From Sphingobium lignivorans (GTDB taxonomy: Bacteria; Pseudomonadota; Alphaproteobacteria; Sphingomonadales; Sphingomonadaceae), in contig NZ_JACHKA010000001.1 in assembly GCF_014203955.1 (NCBI RefSeq), positions 2,325,001 through 2,389,000 of the forward strand: a DNA stretch of 64,000 nt, in the 5' to 3' direction. Shown in pieces: positions 28,282 to 37,804 of the stretch. The translations under genes and the position numbers were made by a program. The notes below the pieces were generated by a model. The model had not been told where the DNA came from. It saw only the letters and a program-made list of their open reading frames with translations, and made no database searches. Position 1 is the stretch's first letter. Every line of letters starts with the position of its first letter.

Positions 28282-30249
28282 TCAGTCGAGCGCCGCGACG
28301 ACGCGTTGCGCGATCGCCCCGGCGGTCAATCCAAAATGTTCGTAGAGGGCCGGTGCCGGTCCGGACAGGCCGAACTGGTCGATGCCGATATTGAGCCCGT
28401 CCGCACCGGTGATCGCGCACCAGCCGAAGGTCGTGCCTGCCTCAACGGTGACGCGCAGCGCGCCCGCCGGGAGGACAGAGGCGCGATAGGCCTCGTCCTG
28501 CGCGAGGAAGCGCGACATGCTGGGCATCGACACGACGCTGGCGGCAATGCCCTGCGCGCCGAGCTGCTTGGCCGCCTCGACCGCGATCTCCACTTCCGAG
28601 CCGGTGCCGATTAGCACCACGCGCGGGGAATCGCCGCCGGAAACTAGCGTGTAGGCGCCCTTTGCGGACAGATTTTCCGATGCGTTATCACGCAGTTGCG
28701 GAAGGTTCTGCCGGCTGAGTGCGAGCACCGACGGCGTGCTCTGCTGCGCCAGCGCCAGTTCCCAGCATTCCGCCGTCTCGATCACGTCGCACGGCCGGAA
28801 CACTTCCAGATTGGGGATCATGCGCAGCGACATGACATGCTCGATCGGCTGGTGCGTGGGACCATCCTCGCCAAGCCCGATGCTGTCATGCGTGAGCACA
28901 TAGACCACGCGCAGCCGCTGAAGCGCCGACATGCGGATGGCGTTGCGCATATAATCGGAGAAGACGAGGAACGTGCCGCCATAAGGAATCACGCCGCCGT
29001 GCAGCGCCATGCCGTTCATGGCCGCCGCCATGCCGAATTCGCGAATGCCGTAATAGACATAGCGGCCCGCGCGATCATCGCGGCTGAAGGCGGCCTTCTG
29101 GTCCTTCGACTGGGTGAGGTTGGAGCCGGTGAGATCGGCCGATCCGCCGAACATCTCGGGGAGCTGCACGTTGATCGCATCCAGCGCCATCTCGCTCGCC
29201 TTGCGGGTCGCGACTTTCTTCGGCTCGGCGATCAGGCCGTCGAGATACGACCGCAGCGAGAAGTCGGCGGGGAGATCGCCCGCCATCCGGCGCTCGAATT
29301 CCGTTTTCTGGGAATGACTTGAGAGGCGATCCTGCCACTGTGCATGAGCCGGGCGGGAGCGCTGGCCAATGGCGAGCCATGCGGCGCGGACATCCTCGGG
29401 CAGCTCGAAGGGCGGCAGATCCCAGTCCAGCGCCTGCCGGGTGGCGGCGATCTCGTCCTTGCCGAGCGGCGCGCCATGCACCTTGTGCGAGCCCGCCATG
29501 TTCGGCGCGCCCTGCCCGATGCGCGTGCGGCACGCGACGATCGAGGGACGCGGATCGGCCACGGCCTCGGCCAGCGCGCGACGGATATCCGCGAAATCAT
29601 GCCCGTCGCAATGCGTCACATGCCAACCGGTCGCCGCATAGCGCGCCAGCACGTCCTCGCTCGACGAGAGGTCGACGGACCCGTCGATGGTGATCCTGTT
29701 GTCGTCCCACAGCACGGTGAGACGGCCAAGGCCGAGATGACCGGCAAGGCCGATCGCCTCGTGATTGATGCCTTCCATGAGGCAGCCGTCGCCGGCGATC
29801 ACCCAGGTGCGGTGATCGACGAGTTCGTCCCCGAAGGTGGCATTGAGGTGCCGCTCGGCCATCGCCATGCCGACCGCCATGGCAAGCCCCTGCCCCAGCG
29901 GACCGGTCGTGGCTTCCACGCCCGGCAGCTCGAAATTCTCCGGATGCCCCGCGCAGGGGCTGCCGACCTGGCGGAAGGCCGCGATCTGCGCCATCGTCGG
30001 CTCTTCATAGCCGGTGAGGTGCAGCAGCGCGTAGATCAGCATCGAGCCATGGCCCGCGGACAGCACGAACCGATCCCGATCCGCCCATTTCGGCGCGGCG
30101 GGATCGAACTTCACATGGTCCTTGAACAGCACGGTGGCGACGTCGGCCATGCCCATCGGCATGCCGGGATGGCCACTATTGGCTGCCTGCACCGCGTCCA
30201 TCGCCAGCACGCGGATCGTGTCGGCAAGGCGCTTTTCGGTGACTGGCAT
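28282..30249 (-). CDS. tkt: Transketolase
   Basis: Thiamine-diphosphate enzyme of the non-oxidative pentose phosphate pathway, 655 aa. N-terminal pyrophosphate domain with [19 protein letters not shown] and the ThDP motif [20 protein letters not shown]; middle domain with [16 protein letters not shown]-terminal domain ending in the [15 protein letters not shown] region. ATG 30249 gives [19 protein letters not shown] further 103 codons in the open frame upstream lie in the divergent promoter region and are not conserved. First gene of the glycolytic cluster. Confidence 0.96.
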   Translation of the reverse strand: MPVTEKRLADTIRVLAMDAVQAANSGHPGMPMGMADVATVLFKDHVKFDPAAPKWADRDRFVLSAGHGSMLIYALLHLTGYEEPTMAQIAAFRQVGSPCAGHPENFELPGVEATTGPLGQGLAMAVGMAMAERHLNATFGDELVDHRTWVIAGDGCLMEGINHEAIGLAGHLGLGRLTVLWDDNRITIDGSVDLSSSEDVLARYAATGWHVTHCDGHDFADIRRALAEAVADPRPSIVACRTRIGQGAPNMAGSHKVHGAPLGKDEIAATRQALDWDLPPFELPEDVRAAWLAIGQRSRPAHAQWQDRLSSHSQKTEFERRMAGDLPADFSLRSYLDGLIAEPKKVATRKASEMALDAINVQLPEMFGGSADLTGSNLTQSKDQKAAFSRDDRAGRYVYYGIREFGMAAAMNGMALHGGVIPYGGTFLVFSDYMRNAIRMSALQRLRVVYVLTHDSIGLGEDGPTHQPIEHVMSLRMIPNLEVFRPCDVIETAECWELALAQQSTPSVLALSRQNLPQLRDNASENLSAKGAYTLVSGGDSPRVVLIGTGSEVEIAVEAAKQLGAQGIAASVVSMPSMSRFLAQDEAYRASVLPAGALRVTVEAGTTFGWCAITGADGLNIGIDQFGLSGPAPALYEHFGLTAGAIAQRVVAALD

Positions 30250-30530
30250 GGGCGAACGCCCCTTTCTTCTTCTCTCGGCGCACCACGGCGCGCATTCAGG
30301 TCGGATCTCGCGCCGGAAGGCCTCGGCCGGCGGACCGAACAAGCGAAAGCGCGCCATCGGCATGACGGCGCGAGTCGTTTGCGCCGCCTCCATGTCGGTT
30401 CGAGCCGCGAGCGTCAACCTGCGGGGATCGCCACTTGTCCCGCCGGTGCGACCGATCACCCGCTGCACCAGCCGTCGCAGGCAGCCCAACGAACTTTTGC
30501 ATTCCCCATTTGCCGTGATAAGGATCGGGC
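30250..30530. other. Divergent intergenic region (tkt / zapA side)
   Basis: 281 bases without a supported gene. It must contain the tkt promoter on the minus strand and that of the small coiled-coil gene on the plus strand. I see AT-richer DNA near 30495-30525 but no hexamer pair that I would defend. Confidence 0.5.
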
Positions 30531-30806
30531 ATGGCAAGCGACGCGATGATGCAGGCAATCGGACGGCTGGAGCGCGCGATCACGCGCGCCGAGACCCTCG
30601 CAAGGCAGGTTGCCGAGCAGCAGGCGCAGGCCATCGAGGCGCAGCTCGCGCAGGATGACCGCGAGGACATGGCCGGCTATGCCGCCACGCCCGGCGCGGG
30701 CCATGGCAGCGAACTCGACCCCTTCTCGCGGGACAAGGCGATCGCCGCGCTCAAGTCGCTCGATGCGCTGATCGGCGACCTTCAGAAAGCCCGGAGCGAA
30801 GCCTGA
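30531..30806 (+). CDS. Small coiled-coil protein preceding zapA
   Basis: 91 aa, starting MASDAMMQAIGRLERAITRAETLARQ. The first 45 residues are a heptad-like helix rich in Ala, Glu and Gln (coiled coil), then a linker and a second helix (DKAIAALKSLDALIGDLQKA). One base separates its stop from the zapA ATG, so the two are co-translated. That suggests a role with ZapA in division, unproven. Confidence 0.8.
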   Translation: MASDAMMQAIGRLERAITRAETLARQVAEQQAQAIEAQLAQDDREDMAGYAATPGAGHGSELDPFSRDKAIAALKSLDALIGDLQKARSEA

Positions 30807-30807
30807 G

Positions 30808-31158
30808 ATGGCCGAAGTCAAGATCATGGTCGGTGGCCGGCAATATGCGGTGCATTGTCGCGACGGCGAGGAAGCCCGCCTGCACCAGCTCGCCGGGATG
30901 ATGTCCGACCGGGTGAATCAGGTGAAAACCGGCAGCCCGGGCCTGACCGAAGTGCGGCAACTGCTCTTCGCCGGCCTGCTGCTCGCCGACACGCTCTCCG
31001 ACAAGGCGCTCGAGGCGCCCGCGCCGGCCGCACCCGCGGAACCGGCCGCCCCGCCCCCGCCGGTGGACGACCCCGATACGCTGGCCGCGCTCGCAAAACT
31101 CGCCGAACGGATCGAAGCGCTCGGCGACAGCCTTGCAGCGCAGCTCTCCAACGCCTAG
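30808..31158 (+). CDS. zapA: Cell division protein ZapA
   Basis: FtsZ-ring-associated protein that bundles FtsZ filaments. 116 aa. The N-terminal head matches ZapA (VKIMVGGRQYAVHCRDGEEARLHQLAGMM), and the C-terminal coiled coil is TLAALAKLAERIEALGDSLA. Between them is an Ala/Pro-rich linker (about residues 70-90). It is followed directly by 6S RNA and fthC, the widespread zapA-ssrS-ygfA arrangement. Confidence 0.92.
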   Translation: MAEVKIMVGGRQYAVHCRDGEEARLHQLAGMMSDRVNQVKTGSPGLTEVRQLLFAGLLLADTLSDKALEAPAPAAPAEPAAPPPPVDDPDTLAALAKLAERIEALGDSLAAQLSNA

Positions 31159-31164
31159 ATAGTC

Positions 31165-31323
31165 CGGGACGGGTACTGCCCGGTGCGCGCTTTAGCGAAC
31201 ATCCCTGAGGCGATATCACATCCACGGGGGCTGTCTCTGGCCGGACCCTGGTCCGCGTTACATGGTCCCCACCTGACGTTGAGGCGTCAGAGGATATTCC
31301 AGCAAACGGCCATGGCGGTCCCG
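31165..31323 (+). ncRNA. ssrS: 6S RNA
   Basis: Sits between zapA and fthC, the classic 6S RNA locus. I can fold it by eye: outer pairing CGGGAC (31165-31170) with GTCCCG (31318-31323) and a closing stem GAACATCC (31197-31204) with GGATATTC (31292-31299). Next come a large bubble flanked by GGGG/CCCC pairing and an apical hairpin CGGACCCTGGTCCG. A small hairpin CTGACG...CGTCAG lies on the 3' side of the bubble. Length about 159 nt fits 6S RNA, which mimics an open promoter and binds sigma-70 RNA polymerase. Exact ends are approximate. Confidence 0.85.
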
Positions 31324-31361
31324 TCACGCCTTCCCTGCCATCGCCATGGAGCCTTTCCGCG

Positions 31362-31937
31362 ATGACCAATCAGCGCGCCTCCCTGCGGACGGAGTTGCTC
31401 GCCCGGCGCCAGGCCTTCGTGGCCGGGCTTCCCAACAGCGTGCGCAATCTTGCCTTTCGCGTTCTCCCCTCCCCCATCCTGGCGCTGATGCCGCCCGGAT
31501 CGCGGGTCGCCGTCTACCGATCGATGGGATCGGAAGCGCCGACGGAAGCGCTGCTCGAGTTCCTCGACGAACGCGGCTTCAAGCTCTGCCTGCCGCGCCT
31601 GGGGCGAACCGTGGCGGAGGACATGGAGTTCGCCGACTGGAAGCCGGGAGACATCCTCGTGCCCGGCCAGCTGCGCATTCCCCAGCCGGCGCCGCAGGCC
31701 GCCACGGTGACGCCGGACATCGTCCTGACGCCGATGGTGGGATTCGACCGGCGCCTCAACCGTATCGGCCATGGCGCGGGCTATTATGACCGCGCCTTCG
31801 CCAAGCTGCCCGACGCGCTGCGAATCGGCATGGCCTGGAGCTGCCAGCAAGTCGACCTGCTGCCCGTCGAGCCCTGGGACGTGCCGCTGCACATGGTGGT
31901 GACCGAGCAGGCCATCATCTCGGGGGAAGCCGCATGA
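31362..31937 (+). CDS. fthC: 5-formyltetrahydrofolate cyclo-ligase
   Basis: ATP-dependent conversion of 5-formyl-THF to 5,10-methenyl-THF (YgfA family), 191 aa. The ATP/Mg motif near the C-terminus, RIGHGAGYYDRAFAKL, and the central LCLPRLGR and ILTPMVGFD-type segment (IVLTPMVGFDRRLNRIG) are intact. The N-terminal basic helix RASLRTELLARRQAF is also typical. ATG 31362 lies 39 bases past the inferred 6S RNA end. Confidence 0.93.
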   Translation: MTNQRASLRTELLARRQAFVAGLPNSVRNLAFRVLPSPILALMPPGSRVAVYRSMGSEAPTEALLEFLDERGFKLCLPRLGRTVAEDMEFADWKPGDILVPGQLRIPQPAPQAATVTPDIVLTPMVGFDRRLNRIGHGAGYYDRAFAKLPDALRIGMAWSCQQVDLLPVEPWDVPLHMVVTEQAIISGEAA

Positions 31938-32152
31938 ACGAGTATCGCCCCAGCTGGCGCAAGCCGGCCGGCATGTTCGCCATATTGGGCATCATCGCGT
32001 TCTGGGCCTGGATCGTCGCGAGCTTCGCCGAGCACATCGCGCGGCTGCCGGGCATCCTGCAGGCGGTGATCTACATCATCGCGGGAATCATCTGGATCTT
32101 CCCCGTCCGGCCACTGCTGGTCTGGATGGAGACGGGCCGCTGGCGCACCTGA
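31934..32152 (+). CDS. DUF2842 family small membrane protein
   Basis: 72 aa with two hydrophobic helices (MFAILGIIAFWAWIVASF and ILQAVIYIIAGIIWIFPVRP) ending in RPLLVWMETGRW, the ending I associate with DUF2842. Overlaps fthC by four bases (ATGA). Inner-membrane location, function unknown. Confidence 0.8.
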   Translation: MNEYRPSWRKPAGMFAILGIIAFWAWIVASFAEHIARLPGILQAVIYIIAGIIWIFPVRPLLVWMETGRWRT

Positions 32153-32353
32153 GTCGCGTCCGGCGGCAATCCGTTACACGATGACGGCGCGTTTCCGGCG
32201 CCTCTGCCCGGCGACGATCAGGACAACATTCGGAGATGTTCGGAGGATGACGAGCCCGGCGGGCCACGGTGCCCCGCGGGTAGCGAGGCGCGTGCGATCC
32301 GTGCCTCCCCCGGAGGGAAGGCAGGACGCAAGACGATCATTTCATGGAAGAAA

Positions 32354-32430
32354 TGGCGCGAGTGACGGGGCTCGAACCCGCGACCTCCGGCGTGACAGGC
32401 CGGCACTCTAACCAACTGAGCTACACCCGC
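32354..32430 (-). tRNA. tRNA-Asp (anticodon GTC)
   Basis: 77-nt cloverleaf read on the minus strand. Acceptor GCGGGTG pairs with CACTCGC, the D-arm contains GCTCAGTTGGTTAGAGT, and the anticodon loop CTGTCAC sits on the stem GCCGG. The T-loop is GGTTCGAGCCC, and CCA is encoded. Confidence 0.97.
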
Positions 32431-32450
32431 GCTTGGTCGAGGACGGCGCA

Positions 32451-32477
32451 GGTATAAGCTGGCGCGGGCGCTGTCAA
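32451..32477 (-). promoter_or_regulatory. Probable tRNA-Asp promoter
   Basis: Minus strand TTGACA (32472-32477) and TATACC (32451-32456), separated by 15 bases, a little short. The -10 is about 20 bases from the tRNA 5' end. Confidence 0.5.
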
Positions 32478-32487
32478 CACCCTCGCG

Positions 32488-33702
32488 TCATCTCTCGTCA
32501 TAATCTGTCGGCGCATCGTGCATCGTGCTGGTCAGCGTGCCCGCCTCGAACAGGAAACCCGCGATATCCGGCTTGCCCGCGGCGGCCAGAACCGTCTGGA
32601 TGATGATGAGCAGCGGCACCGCCAGCAGCGCCCCCGCCGTGCCCCACACCCAGGTCCAGAAGCTGAGCGACACGAGAATCAGCAGCGGATTGACCTTCAG
32701 CCGCTCGCCCAGCACCAGCGGCGTCACGATATTGGCCTCGATCAGGTGCAGGCAGACCATGATGATGGCGGGCAGCAGCGCCCAGCCGACGGTGGTGAAG
32801 CTCATGAGGCCGCCCAGCCCCAGCAGAATCGCCGCGATGATCGGGCCGAAATAGGGAATGAAGTTGAGCAGGGCGACGAATCCGCCCCACATGAACGGCG
32901 TCGGCATGCCCATCAGCATCAGCGCCAGCGCGACGGTGAGCCCGAGGCCCATGTTGATGAACGTGATCGTCAGCACATAACGCGAGGTCGCATCGACCAC
33001 GTTCTGGATGACCCGGGCGATGGTGAGCGCGCCGGTGAAGCTGCCACGGCCGCGAATCGTGCGGTGGCGCAGCCGCGTCCACCCGCTCAGGAAGAAGAAA
33101 ATCACCAGCAGGCCGAACAGGACATTGATGACCACGCCCGGCGCGGCCGTCGTCATCATCTGCAGGAGCGAGCCGGGCATGGCGATGTTGCCCGGCCCGT
33201 TCGCGATGTCCTGCGTCTCCGTCACCATGCGCAGCAGCCCGTCGATGAAGCCCTGCGCCTGCGTGTAGAGGCGAATGACCGGCTCGAGCGTGATCTTGAT
33301 CTGGCTGATCCTGTCCGGCAGCTGCGTGATCCAGTCGCTCGCCGGCACGACGATCAGCACCAGTGCGGTGTTGGCGACGAACAGGAAAGCCGACAGGGCC
33401 AGGAGGGCCGCCAGCGGAGACGGGATGCGCCGCCGCTCCAGCCATTCCAGCAGCGGCACGAGACACACGGCAATGACCAGCGCCGCGGTGAGCGGGAGGA
33501 AGAATTCGGCGCCGGCACGCAGCGCGAACGGCAAGGCGAGCAGGAACCCCGCCCCGGCGAACAGCGCGATGGAGGCCGCGAGCCGGTTGCGCTCCCACGC
33601 TTCCCGATCGGGCGAGCCATGGCGCAGCCCGGCCTGCCCTCGCCTCTTCTCATGGCCGCTCGCCGCCAGATCGTCGTCCCGGTCGATATCACGCAGCGGC
33701 AT
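32488..33702 (-). CDS. AI-2E family transporter (PerM/YdiK-like permease)
   Basis: 404-aa inner-membrane protein with about eight helices arranged as in the AI-2 exporter/PerM family: a paired N-terminal group, a long amphipathic segment (LPDRISQIKITLEPVIRLYT) and a C-terminal group containing GFVALLNFIPYFGPIIAAILLG, the family signature. The first 35 residues are charged and cytoplasmic. Substrate unknown; AI-2, small ions and organic acids have been proposed for members. It starts 8 bp after thyA. Confidence 0.9.
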   Translation of the reverse strand: MPLRDIDRDDDLAASGHEKRRGQAGLRHGSPDREAWERNRLAASIALFAGAGFLLALPFALRAGAEFFLPLTAALVIAVCLVPLLEWLERRRIPSPLAALLALSAFLFVANTALVLIVVPASDWITQLPDRISQIKITLEPVIRLYTQAQGFIDGLLRMVTETQDIANGPGNIAMPGSLLQMMTTAAPGVVINVLFGLLVIFFFLSGWTRLRHRTIRGRGSFTGALTIARVIQNVVDATSRYVLTITFINMGLGLTVALALMLMGMPTPFMWGGFVALLNFIPYFGPIIAAILLGLGGLMSFTTVGWALLPAIIMVCLHLIEANIVTPLVLGERLKVNPLLILVSLSFWTWVWGTAGALLAVPLLIIIQTVLAAAGKPDIAGFLFEAGTLTSTMHDAPTDYDER

Positions 33703-33710
33703 GGCGCCGC

Positions 33711-34694
33711 TCAGACCGCGATGGGCGCGGATATGCTCCGCTGCGGCTCATAATCCTCGACGGCGAAATCCTCGATGCGGTGCGCGAAGATGCTCTCCGG
33801 CCGCCGCAGGATGCGCAGCCGGGGCGCGCCGGCGGGGCGTCGGGAAAGCTGCTCCTCCACCAGCTCGGCGTGATTGAGGTAGAGATGCACGTCGCCCCCC
33901 TGCCAGACGATCTCGCCCGCCTCCAGATCGCATTGCAGCGCGATCATCCGCGTCAGCAGCGCCAGCCCGTAGATGTTGAAGGGAAAACCGAGGCCGAGAT
34001 CGCAGCTGCGCTGGAAGAGGAGGCCATTGAGGCGCCCGTCCGCGACATAGAACTGATAGGTCATGTGGCAGGGCGGCAGTGCCATCGCGTCGATCTGGTC
34101 CACGTTCCAGCCGGTGAAGAGCAGCCGCCGCGAGCCCGGATTGGCGCGGATGGCATCGACCAGCGCGGCGATCTGGTTATGCCCTCGCGACGCCTGACGG
34201 TAGAGGCCCTCGCCTGCCTCCGGGGCGGGCTCGTAGCGCGGCCAGTTGACCCACTGGCGGCCATAGACGGGGCCGAGATCGCCCCAGTCCCGGGCGAAAT
34301 CCTCGTCGGCGAGGATCCGCGCCTCGAAGGCCTCCATGGAAATGGCCTCGCCCGTTTCCCGGCGATAGCGATCGAGCGGCCAGTCGCTCCAGATATGCAC
34401 GCCCTGCGCCACCAGCGGCCGGATGTTGGTCTCGCCGGAGAGGAACCAGAGCATCTCGCGCGTCGCGACTTTCCAGAAGACGCGCTTGGTGGTCAGCAGC
34501 GGCACTGCGTCATCGGCGAGCGAGAAACGCATGGTCGCGCCCAGGACCGACCGGGTGCCGACGCCGGTGCGGTCGATTCGCTCATGGCCGTTGCGCCAGA
34601 TGTGCGCCATGAGGTCGAGATACTGCTGCTCGTAATGCGGCGCGCCGCCATCGGAGGACGTGAAAGGCCGGGCCGGGGCGGAAGCTGTCGTCAT
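33711..34694 (-). CDS. thyA: Thymidylate synthase ThyA
   Basis: Makes dTMP from dUMP using methylene-THF. 327 aa, longer than the 264 aa of E. coli because of insertions after LGPVYG (EPAPEAGEGLYRQ) and an N-terminal 20-residue extension. Cys209 in LPPCHMTYQFYV is the nucleophile. The dUMP-binding arginine is in DRTGVGTRS, and LFQRSCDLGLGFPFNI and VHLYLNH complete the site. ATG 34694. Confidence 0.96.
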   Translation of the reverse strand: MTTASAPARPFTSSDGGAPHYEQQYLDLMAHIWRNGHERIDRTGVGTRSVLGATMRFSLADDAVPLLTTKRVFWKVATREMLWFLSGETNIRPLVAQGVHIWSDWPLDRYRRETGEAISMEAFEARILADEDFARDWGDLGPVYGRQWVNWPRYEPAPEAGEGLYRQASRGHNQIAALVDAIRANPGSRRLLFTGWNVDQIDAMALPPCHMTYQFYVADGRLNGLLFQRSCDLGLGFPFNIYGLALLTRMIALQCDLEAGEIVWQGGDVHLYLNHAELVEEQLSRRPAGAPRLRILRRPESIFAHRIEDFAVEDYEPQRSISAPIAV

Positions 34695-34844
34695 GAACCC
34701 GTCTTACTCCGCGCCCGGTGGCGGCGCCAGTGCCAGACGCGCGCGCAGGAGATGTTTGCGCGCCATATTCCCCCGCCCCGTCGCCCGTCACAGCGCGGCG
34801 CGAGCGCCATTGCAGCGCCGTGTCACGGATTTGCGAAGCAGCGC

Positions 34845-34873
34845 TTGCCAGCAGCAAAAGCCGCCCCTATAGG
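34845..34873 (+). promoter_or_regulatory. tRNA-Pro promoter
   Basis: TTGCCA (34845-34850) and TATAGG (34868-34873) with exactly 17 bases between them. This predicts initiation near 34880, about 35 bases before the tRNA. Confidence 0.6.
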
Positions 34874-34914
34874 GCTCGCCTGCCTTGCCGGCGCGGACAC
34901 GCGCACGGCCCGGT

Positions 34915-34991
34915 CGGGGAGTAGCTCAGCCTGGTAGAGCACTGTCTTCGGGAGGCAGGGGCCGGAGGTTCGAATCCTCTCTCCCCGACCA
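34915..34991 (+). tRNA. tRNA-Pro (anticodon CGG)
   Basis: 77-nt cloverleaf. Acceptor CGGGGAG pairs with CTCCCCG, giving the C1-G72 pair typical of tRNA-Pro. D-loop is AGCCTGGTA, anticodon stem CTGTC/GGCAG with loop TTCGGGA (anticodon CGG), T-arm GGAGGTTCGAATCCTC(T). CCA is encoded. Confidence 0.96.
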
Positions 34992-35143
34992 TTTCATTCT
35001 TCTGTTTCCTGTGCTCGGGTGCGACGTCGTTCGCGCCCGATCGCGTGCCCCACAAGCGCGTACCCCCATCGCGTGGCTAAGTGTTTCGCTTCGCGCGCGG
35101 ATGCCGCTATTCTGCGCCGGCAGGTGCATCACAGGAGGCTTCA

Positions 35144-35446
35144 TTGACGATAACCGGACCGCTGGCTCACGCCGCACGCGCGCTGGTGCAATGGCCGCGC
35201 GACCATGTCGCCCGCCTCGCCGGACTGGACGAGGCGGCGCTGGCGGACTTCGAGGCCGGGCGGGCTGACCCCGGCGACGCGGCGCGAGCCCGGCTGCGCC
35301 ATGCGCTGGAAGAAGGCGGCGCCCATTTCCTGCCCGACGAGAACGGCCTTGGCGTCGGCGTCCGCCTGCGGTTCGCGGCGCGGGACATCCCGGCGATCAA
35401 CAGGCTGGAAGGCGAAGGCGGCGTGGTCGGCAGCGACGACGTCTAA
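35144..35446 (+). CDS. Small XRE-like helix-turn-helix protein
   Basis: 100 aa. TTG 35144 follows a near-perfect AGGAGG site at proper distance, so I prefer it to the upstream ATG. The sequence [30 protein letters not shown] has the XRE-type HTH pattern (ALLgWsr..LA..aGvs..tl..fE.Gr), followed by [20 protein letters not shown], standard for short sphingomonad/rhizobial HTH proteins. DNA target unknown. Confidence 0.82.
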   Translation: MTITGPLAHAARALVQWPRDHVARLAGLDEAALADFEAGRADPGDAARARLRHALEEGGAHFLPDENGLGVGVRLRFAARDIPAINRLEGEGGVVGSDDV

Positions 35447-35557
35447 GGCCGGGCGACGGGCTGACGGGCAAGGTCCGGTCGATCGGTCCCACGTCATATC
35501 GGCTTTGCCTTCGGGCTGGCGCGCTGCCTCGCCGCCGGTCCTGTGCCGGGAGGGGGA

Positions 35558-35584
35558 CTGGATTCCCGTGTTCACGGGAATGAC
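35558..35584. repeat. Solo end of the GTCATTCCCGTG repeat family
   Basis: CTGGATTCCCGTGTTCACGG followed by GAATGAC is the same 27-base palindromic unit that forms each end of the element at 21444-21608. It lies in the 286-base gap before dapF (35447-35732), which otherwise holds no supported gene. Confidence 0.8.
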
Positions 35585-35732
35585 GGGGGGAGGGACTGTG
35601 ATGTCCGGCCCGGCGCGATTCATCGCGATGCGTTCGCCCCGTGCGTGGAAGCCTGCGAACGCGTGGGCGGCCGCGCAGAGCACGTGCGCCGGGGCGATGG
35701 ACTTCGCCGGCGCGCCTTCCTACATGCAGGCC

Positions 35733-36560
35733 ATGTCGCAAAACACTCCTCTGCCCTTCGCCAAGATGCATGGCCTCGGCAATGATTTCGTCGTGATCGA
35801 CACGCGCGAGACGCCGGTCGCCATGGACGCGCCGCTGGCGCGGGCCATTGCGGACAGGAAGACGGGCGTGGGATGCGATCAGCTCATCCTTATCGGCGCC
35901 TCGGACCGCGCGGACGTGAGCATGCGCATCTTCAACCAGGACGGCAGCGAAGTGGAGGCCTGCGGCAATGCCACGCGCTGCGTGCCGCTGTTCACTGGCC
36001 GGGACGTGACGATCGAGACCAAGGCCGGGCTGCTGCATGCGGCGCGCATCGGCGGGCTGGTGAGCGTCGACATGGGCGAACCACGCTTCGGCTGGGAGGA
36101 CATCCCGCTCGCCTATGCCATGGATACGCTTGCCATGCCGGCAAGCTGGGACGACCTGCCTCCGCCCGCCGCCGTCAATGTCGGCAATCCGCATGTCGTC
36201 TTCTTCCTCGACGATCCCGCGCGCGTCGACATGGCCCGGCTCGGCCCGCTGATCGAGACCGATCCGCTTTTCCCGCGCCGCGTGAACGTCAATTTCGCGC
36301 ATCTCGTGGATGACGACCATATCCGCCTCACCGTGTGGGAGCGTGGCGCGGGCTTCACGCGCGCCTGCGGCACCGGCGCCTGCGCCACCGCCATCGCCGC
36401 CATTCGCCGCAAGCTTGCGCACGGCCCGGTGCGCGTGACGCTCGAAGGCGGCGACCTGCTCATCGACTGGACGCCGGGCGGTCACATCACGATGACAGGC
36501 CCTGCCGTCCATGTGTTCGACGGCGTGCTGGACCCGGGCAGCTTCACTGCCACGCCATGA
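35733..36560 (+). CDS. dapF: Diaminopimelate epimerase
   Basis: Epimerises LL- to meso-diaminopimelate for lysine and peptidoglycan. About 275 aa. The two catalytic cysteines sit in [13 protein letters not shown] and in [12 protein letters not shown]. The N-terminal [15 protein letters not shown] is the family signature. I take ATG 35733 (MSQNTPLPF); ATG 35724 would add three residues. First gene of dapF-mtaB-ftsY-yciB, each overlapping the next. Confidence 0.96.
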   Translation: MSQNTPLPFAKMHGLGNDFVVIDTRETPVAMDAPLARAIADRKTGVGCDQLILIGASDRADVSMRIFNQDGSEVEACGNATRCVPLFTGRDVTIETKAGLLHAARIGGLVSVDMGEPRFGWEDIPLAYAMDTLAMPASWDDLPPPAAVNVGNPHVVFFLDDPARVDMARLGPLIETDPLFPRRVNVNFAHLVDDDHIRLTVWERGAGFTRACGTGACATAIAAIRRKLAHGPVRVTLEGGDLLIDWTPGGHITMTGPAVHVFDGVLDPGSFTATP

Positions 36561-37804
36561 GCGGCGCCAGCATCATCACGCTCGGCTGCCGGCTCAACAT
36601 CGCGGAAAGCGAAGCCATCCGCCAGCAGCTCGGCGATGCGGACGACCTGATCGTGGTGAACAGCTGCGCCGTCACCGGCGAGGCGGTGCGCCAGACGCGG
36701 CAGGCGATTCGCCGCGCGCACCGGGACCGCCCCGAGGCGCGCATCGTCGTGACCGGCTGCGCGGCGCAGACCGATCCCGCCATGTTCGCCGCGATGCCGG
36801 AAGTCTCGCGCGTCGTCGGCAATGCCGAGAAAGCCCTCTTCGCGGAGGCCGTCCGAGACGAGGCGCCGGTGCGCGTGGCCGACATCATGACCGTGGCCCG
36901 GCAGGCGCCGCAGATGGTCTCCGCCTTCGCCGAGCGCGTGCGGGCCTTTGTCGTCGTGCAGAATGGCTGCGACCACCGCTGCACATTCTGCATCATCCCT
37001 TATGGGCGCGGGCCGAGCCGGTCCGTGCCGGCCGGATCGATCGTGGAGCAGGTTGCCCTGCTGGTCGCGCAGGGCGTGCAGGAAGTGATCCTGACCGGCG
37101 TGGACGTGACCAGCTACGGCCCCGACCTGCCCGGCAGCCCGACACTGGGCGCGCTGGTCGAGCGCATCCTGCGCCATGTACCGGCGCTGCCCCGACTGCG
37201 CCTCTCCTCGCTCGACGGGGTGGAAATCGACGAGCGGCTCTTCGAGCTGATCGCGAGCGAGCCCCGGCTGATGCCGCATGTGCACCTCTCCCTGCAGGCC
37301 GGGGACGACATGATCCTCAAGCGGATGAAGCGGCGCCACAGCCGCGCGCAGGCCATCGACCTCGCCGACCGCCTGCGCGCGCGGCGGCCGGACATCGCCA
37401 TCGGCGCGGACATCATCGCCGGCTTCCCGACCGAGGACGAGGCGATGTTCGAACGCAGCCTCTCGCTGGTGCGGGACTGCGGCATCGTCCATGGCCATGT
37501 CTTCCCTTATTCGCCGCGCGAAGGCACGCCCGCCGCGCGCATGCCGCAGCTGGACAAGCCGGTGATCCGGGACCGCGCGGCGCGGCTGCGGGACGCCTGC
37601 GCGCAGGCGCGCACGGACTGGCTGCGTTCGCTGGTCGGCAGCCGCCAGCGCGTGCTGGTCGAGACCAGCGGCCTTGCGGGCCATGGCGAGAGCTTCGCTC
37701 CGGTGCGGTTCACCGCGCCACAGCCGGTCGGCGAAATTGTCGAGGCATGCATCACGGGACTTGAGGACGGCGCGCTCATCGCGCATGGACAGGCGCATGG
37801 CTGA
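36557..37804 (+). CDS. mtaB: tRNA N6-threonylcarbamoyladenosine(37) methylthiotransferase MtaB
   Basis: Radical-SAM enzyme adding a methylthio group to t6A37 of tRNA. 415 aa. The UPF0004 domain carries Cys in [17 protein letters not shown] and VVTGCAAQ (second 4Fe-4S cluster). The radical-SAM domain has CDHRCTFC, and a TRAM-like C-terminus follows. ATG 36557 overlaps the dapF stop by four bases. The LGCRLN motif separates MtaB from MiaB (LGCQMN). Confidence 0.93.
   Translation: MSGASIITLGCRLNIAESEAIRQQLGDADDLIVVNSCAVTGEAVRQTRQAIRRAHRDRPEARIVVTGCAAQTDPAMFAAMPEVSRVVGNAEKALFAEAVRDEAPVRVADIMTVARQAPQMVSAFAERVRAFVVVQNGCDHRCTFCIIPYGRGPSRSVPAGSIVEQVALLVAQGVQEVILTGVDVTSYGPDLPGSPTLGALVERILRHVPALPRLRLSSLDGVEIDERLFELIASEPRLMPHVHLSLQAGDDMILKRMKRRHSRAQAIDLADRLRARRPDIAIGADIIAGFPTEDEAMFERSLSLVRDCGIVHGHVFPYSPREGTPAARMPQLDKPVIRDRAARLRDACAQARTDWLRSLVGSRQRVLVETSGLAGHGESFAPVRFTAPQPVGEIVEACITGLEDGALIAHGQAHG

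Noticed and set aside
32354..34991. tRNA-Asp and tRNA-Pro as integration sites of a genomic island
   Set aside because: No duplicated tRNA 3' end, no integrase and no composition shift beside either tRNA.
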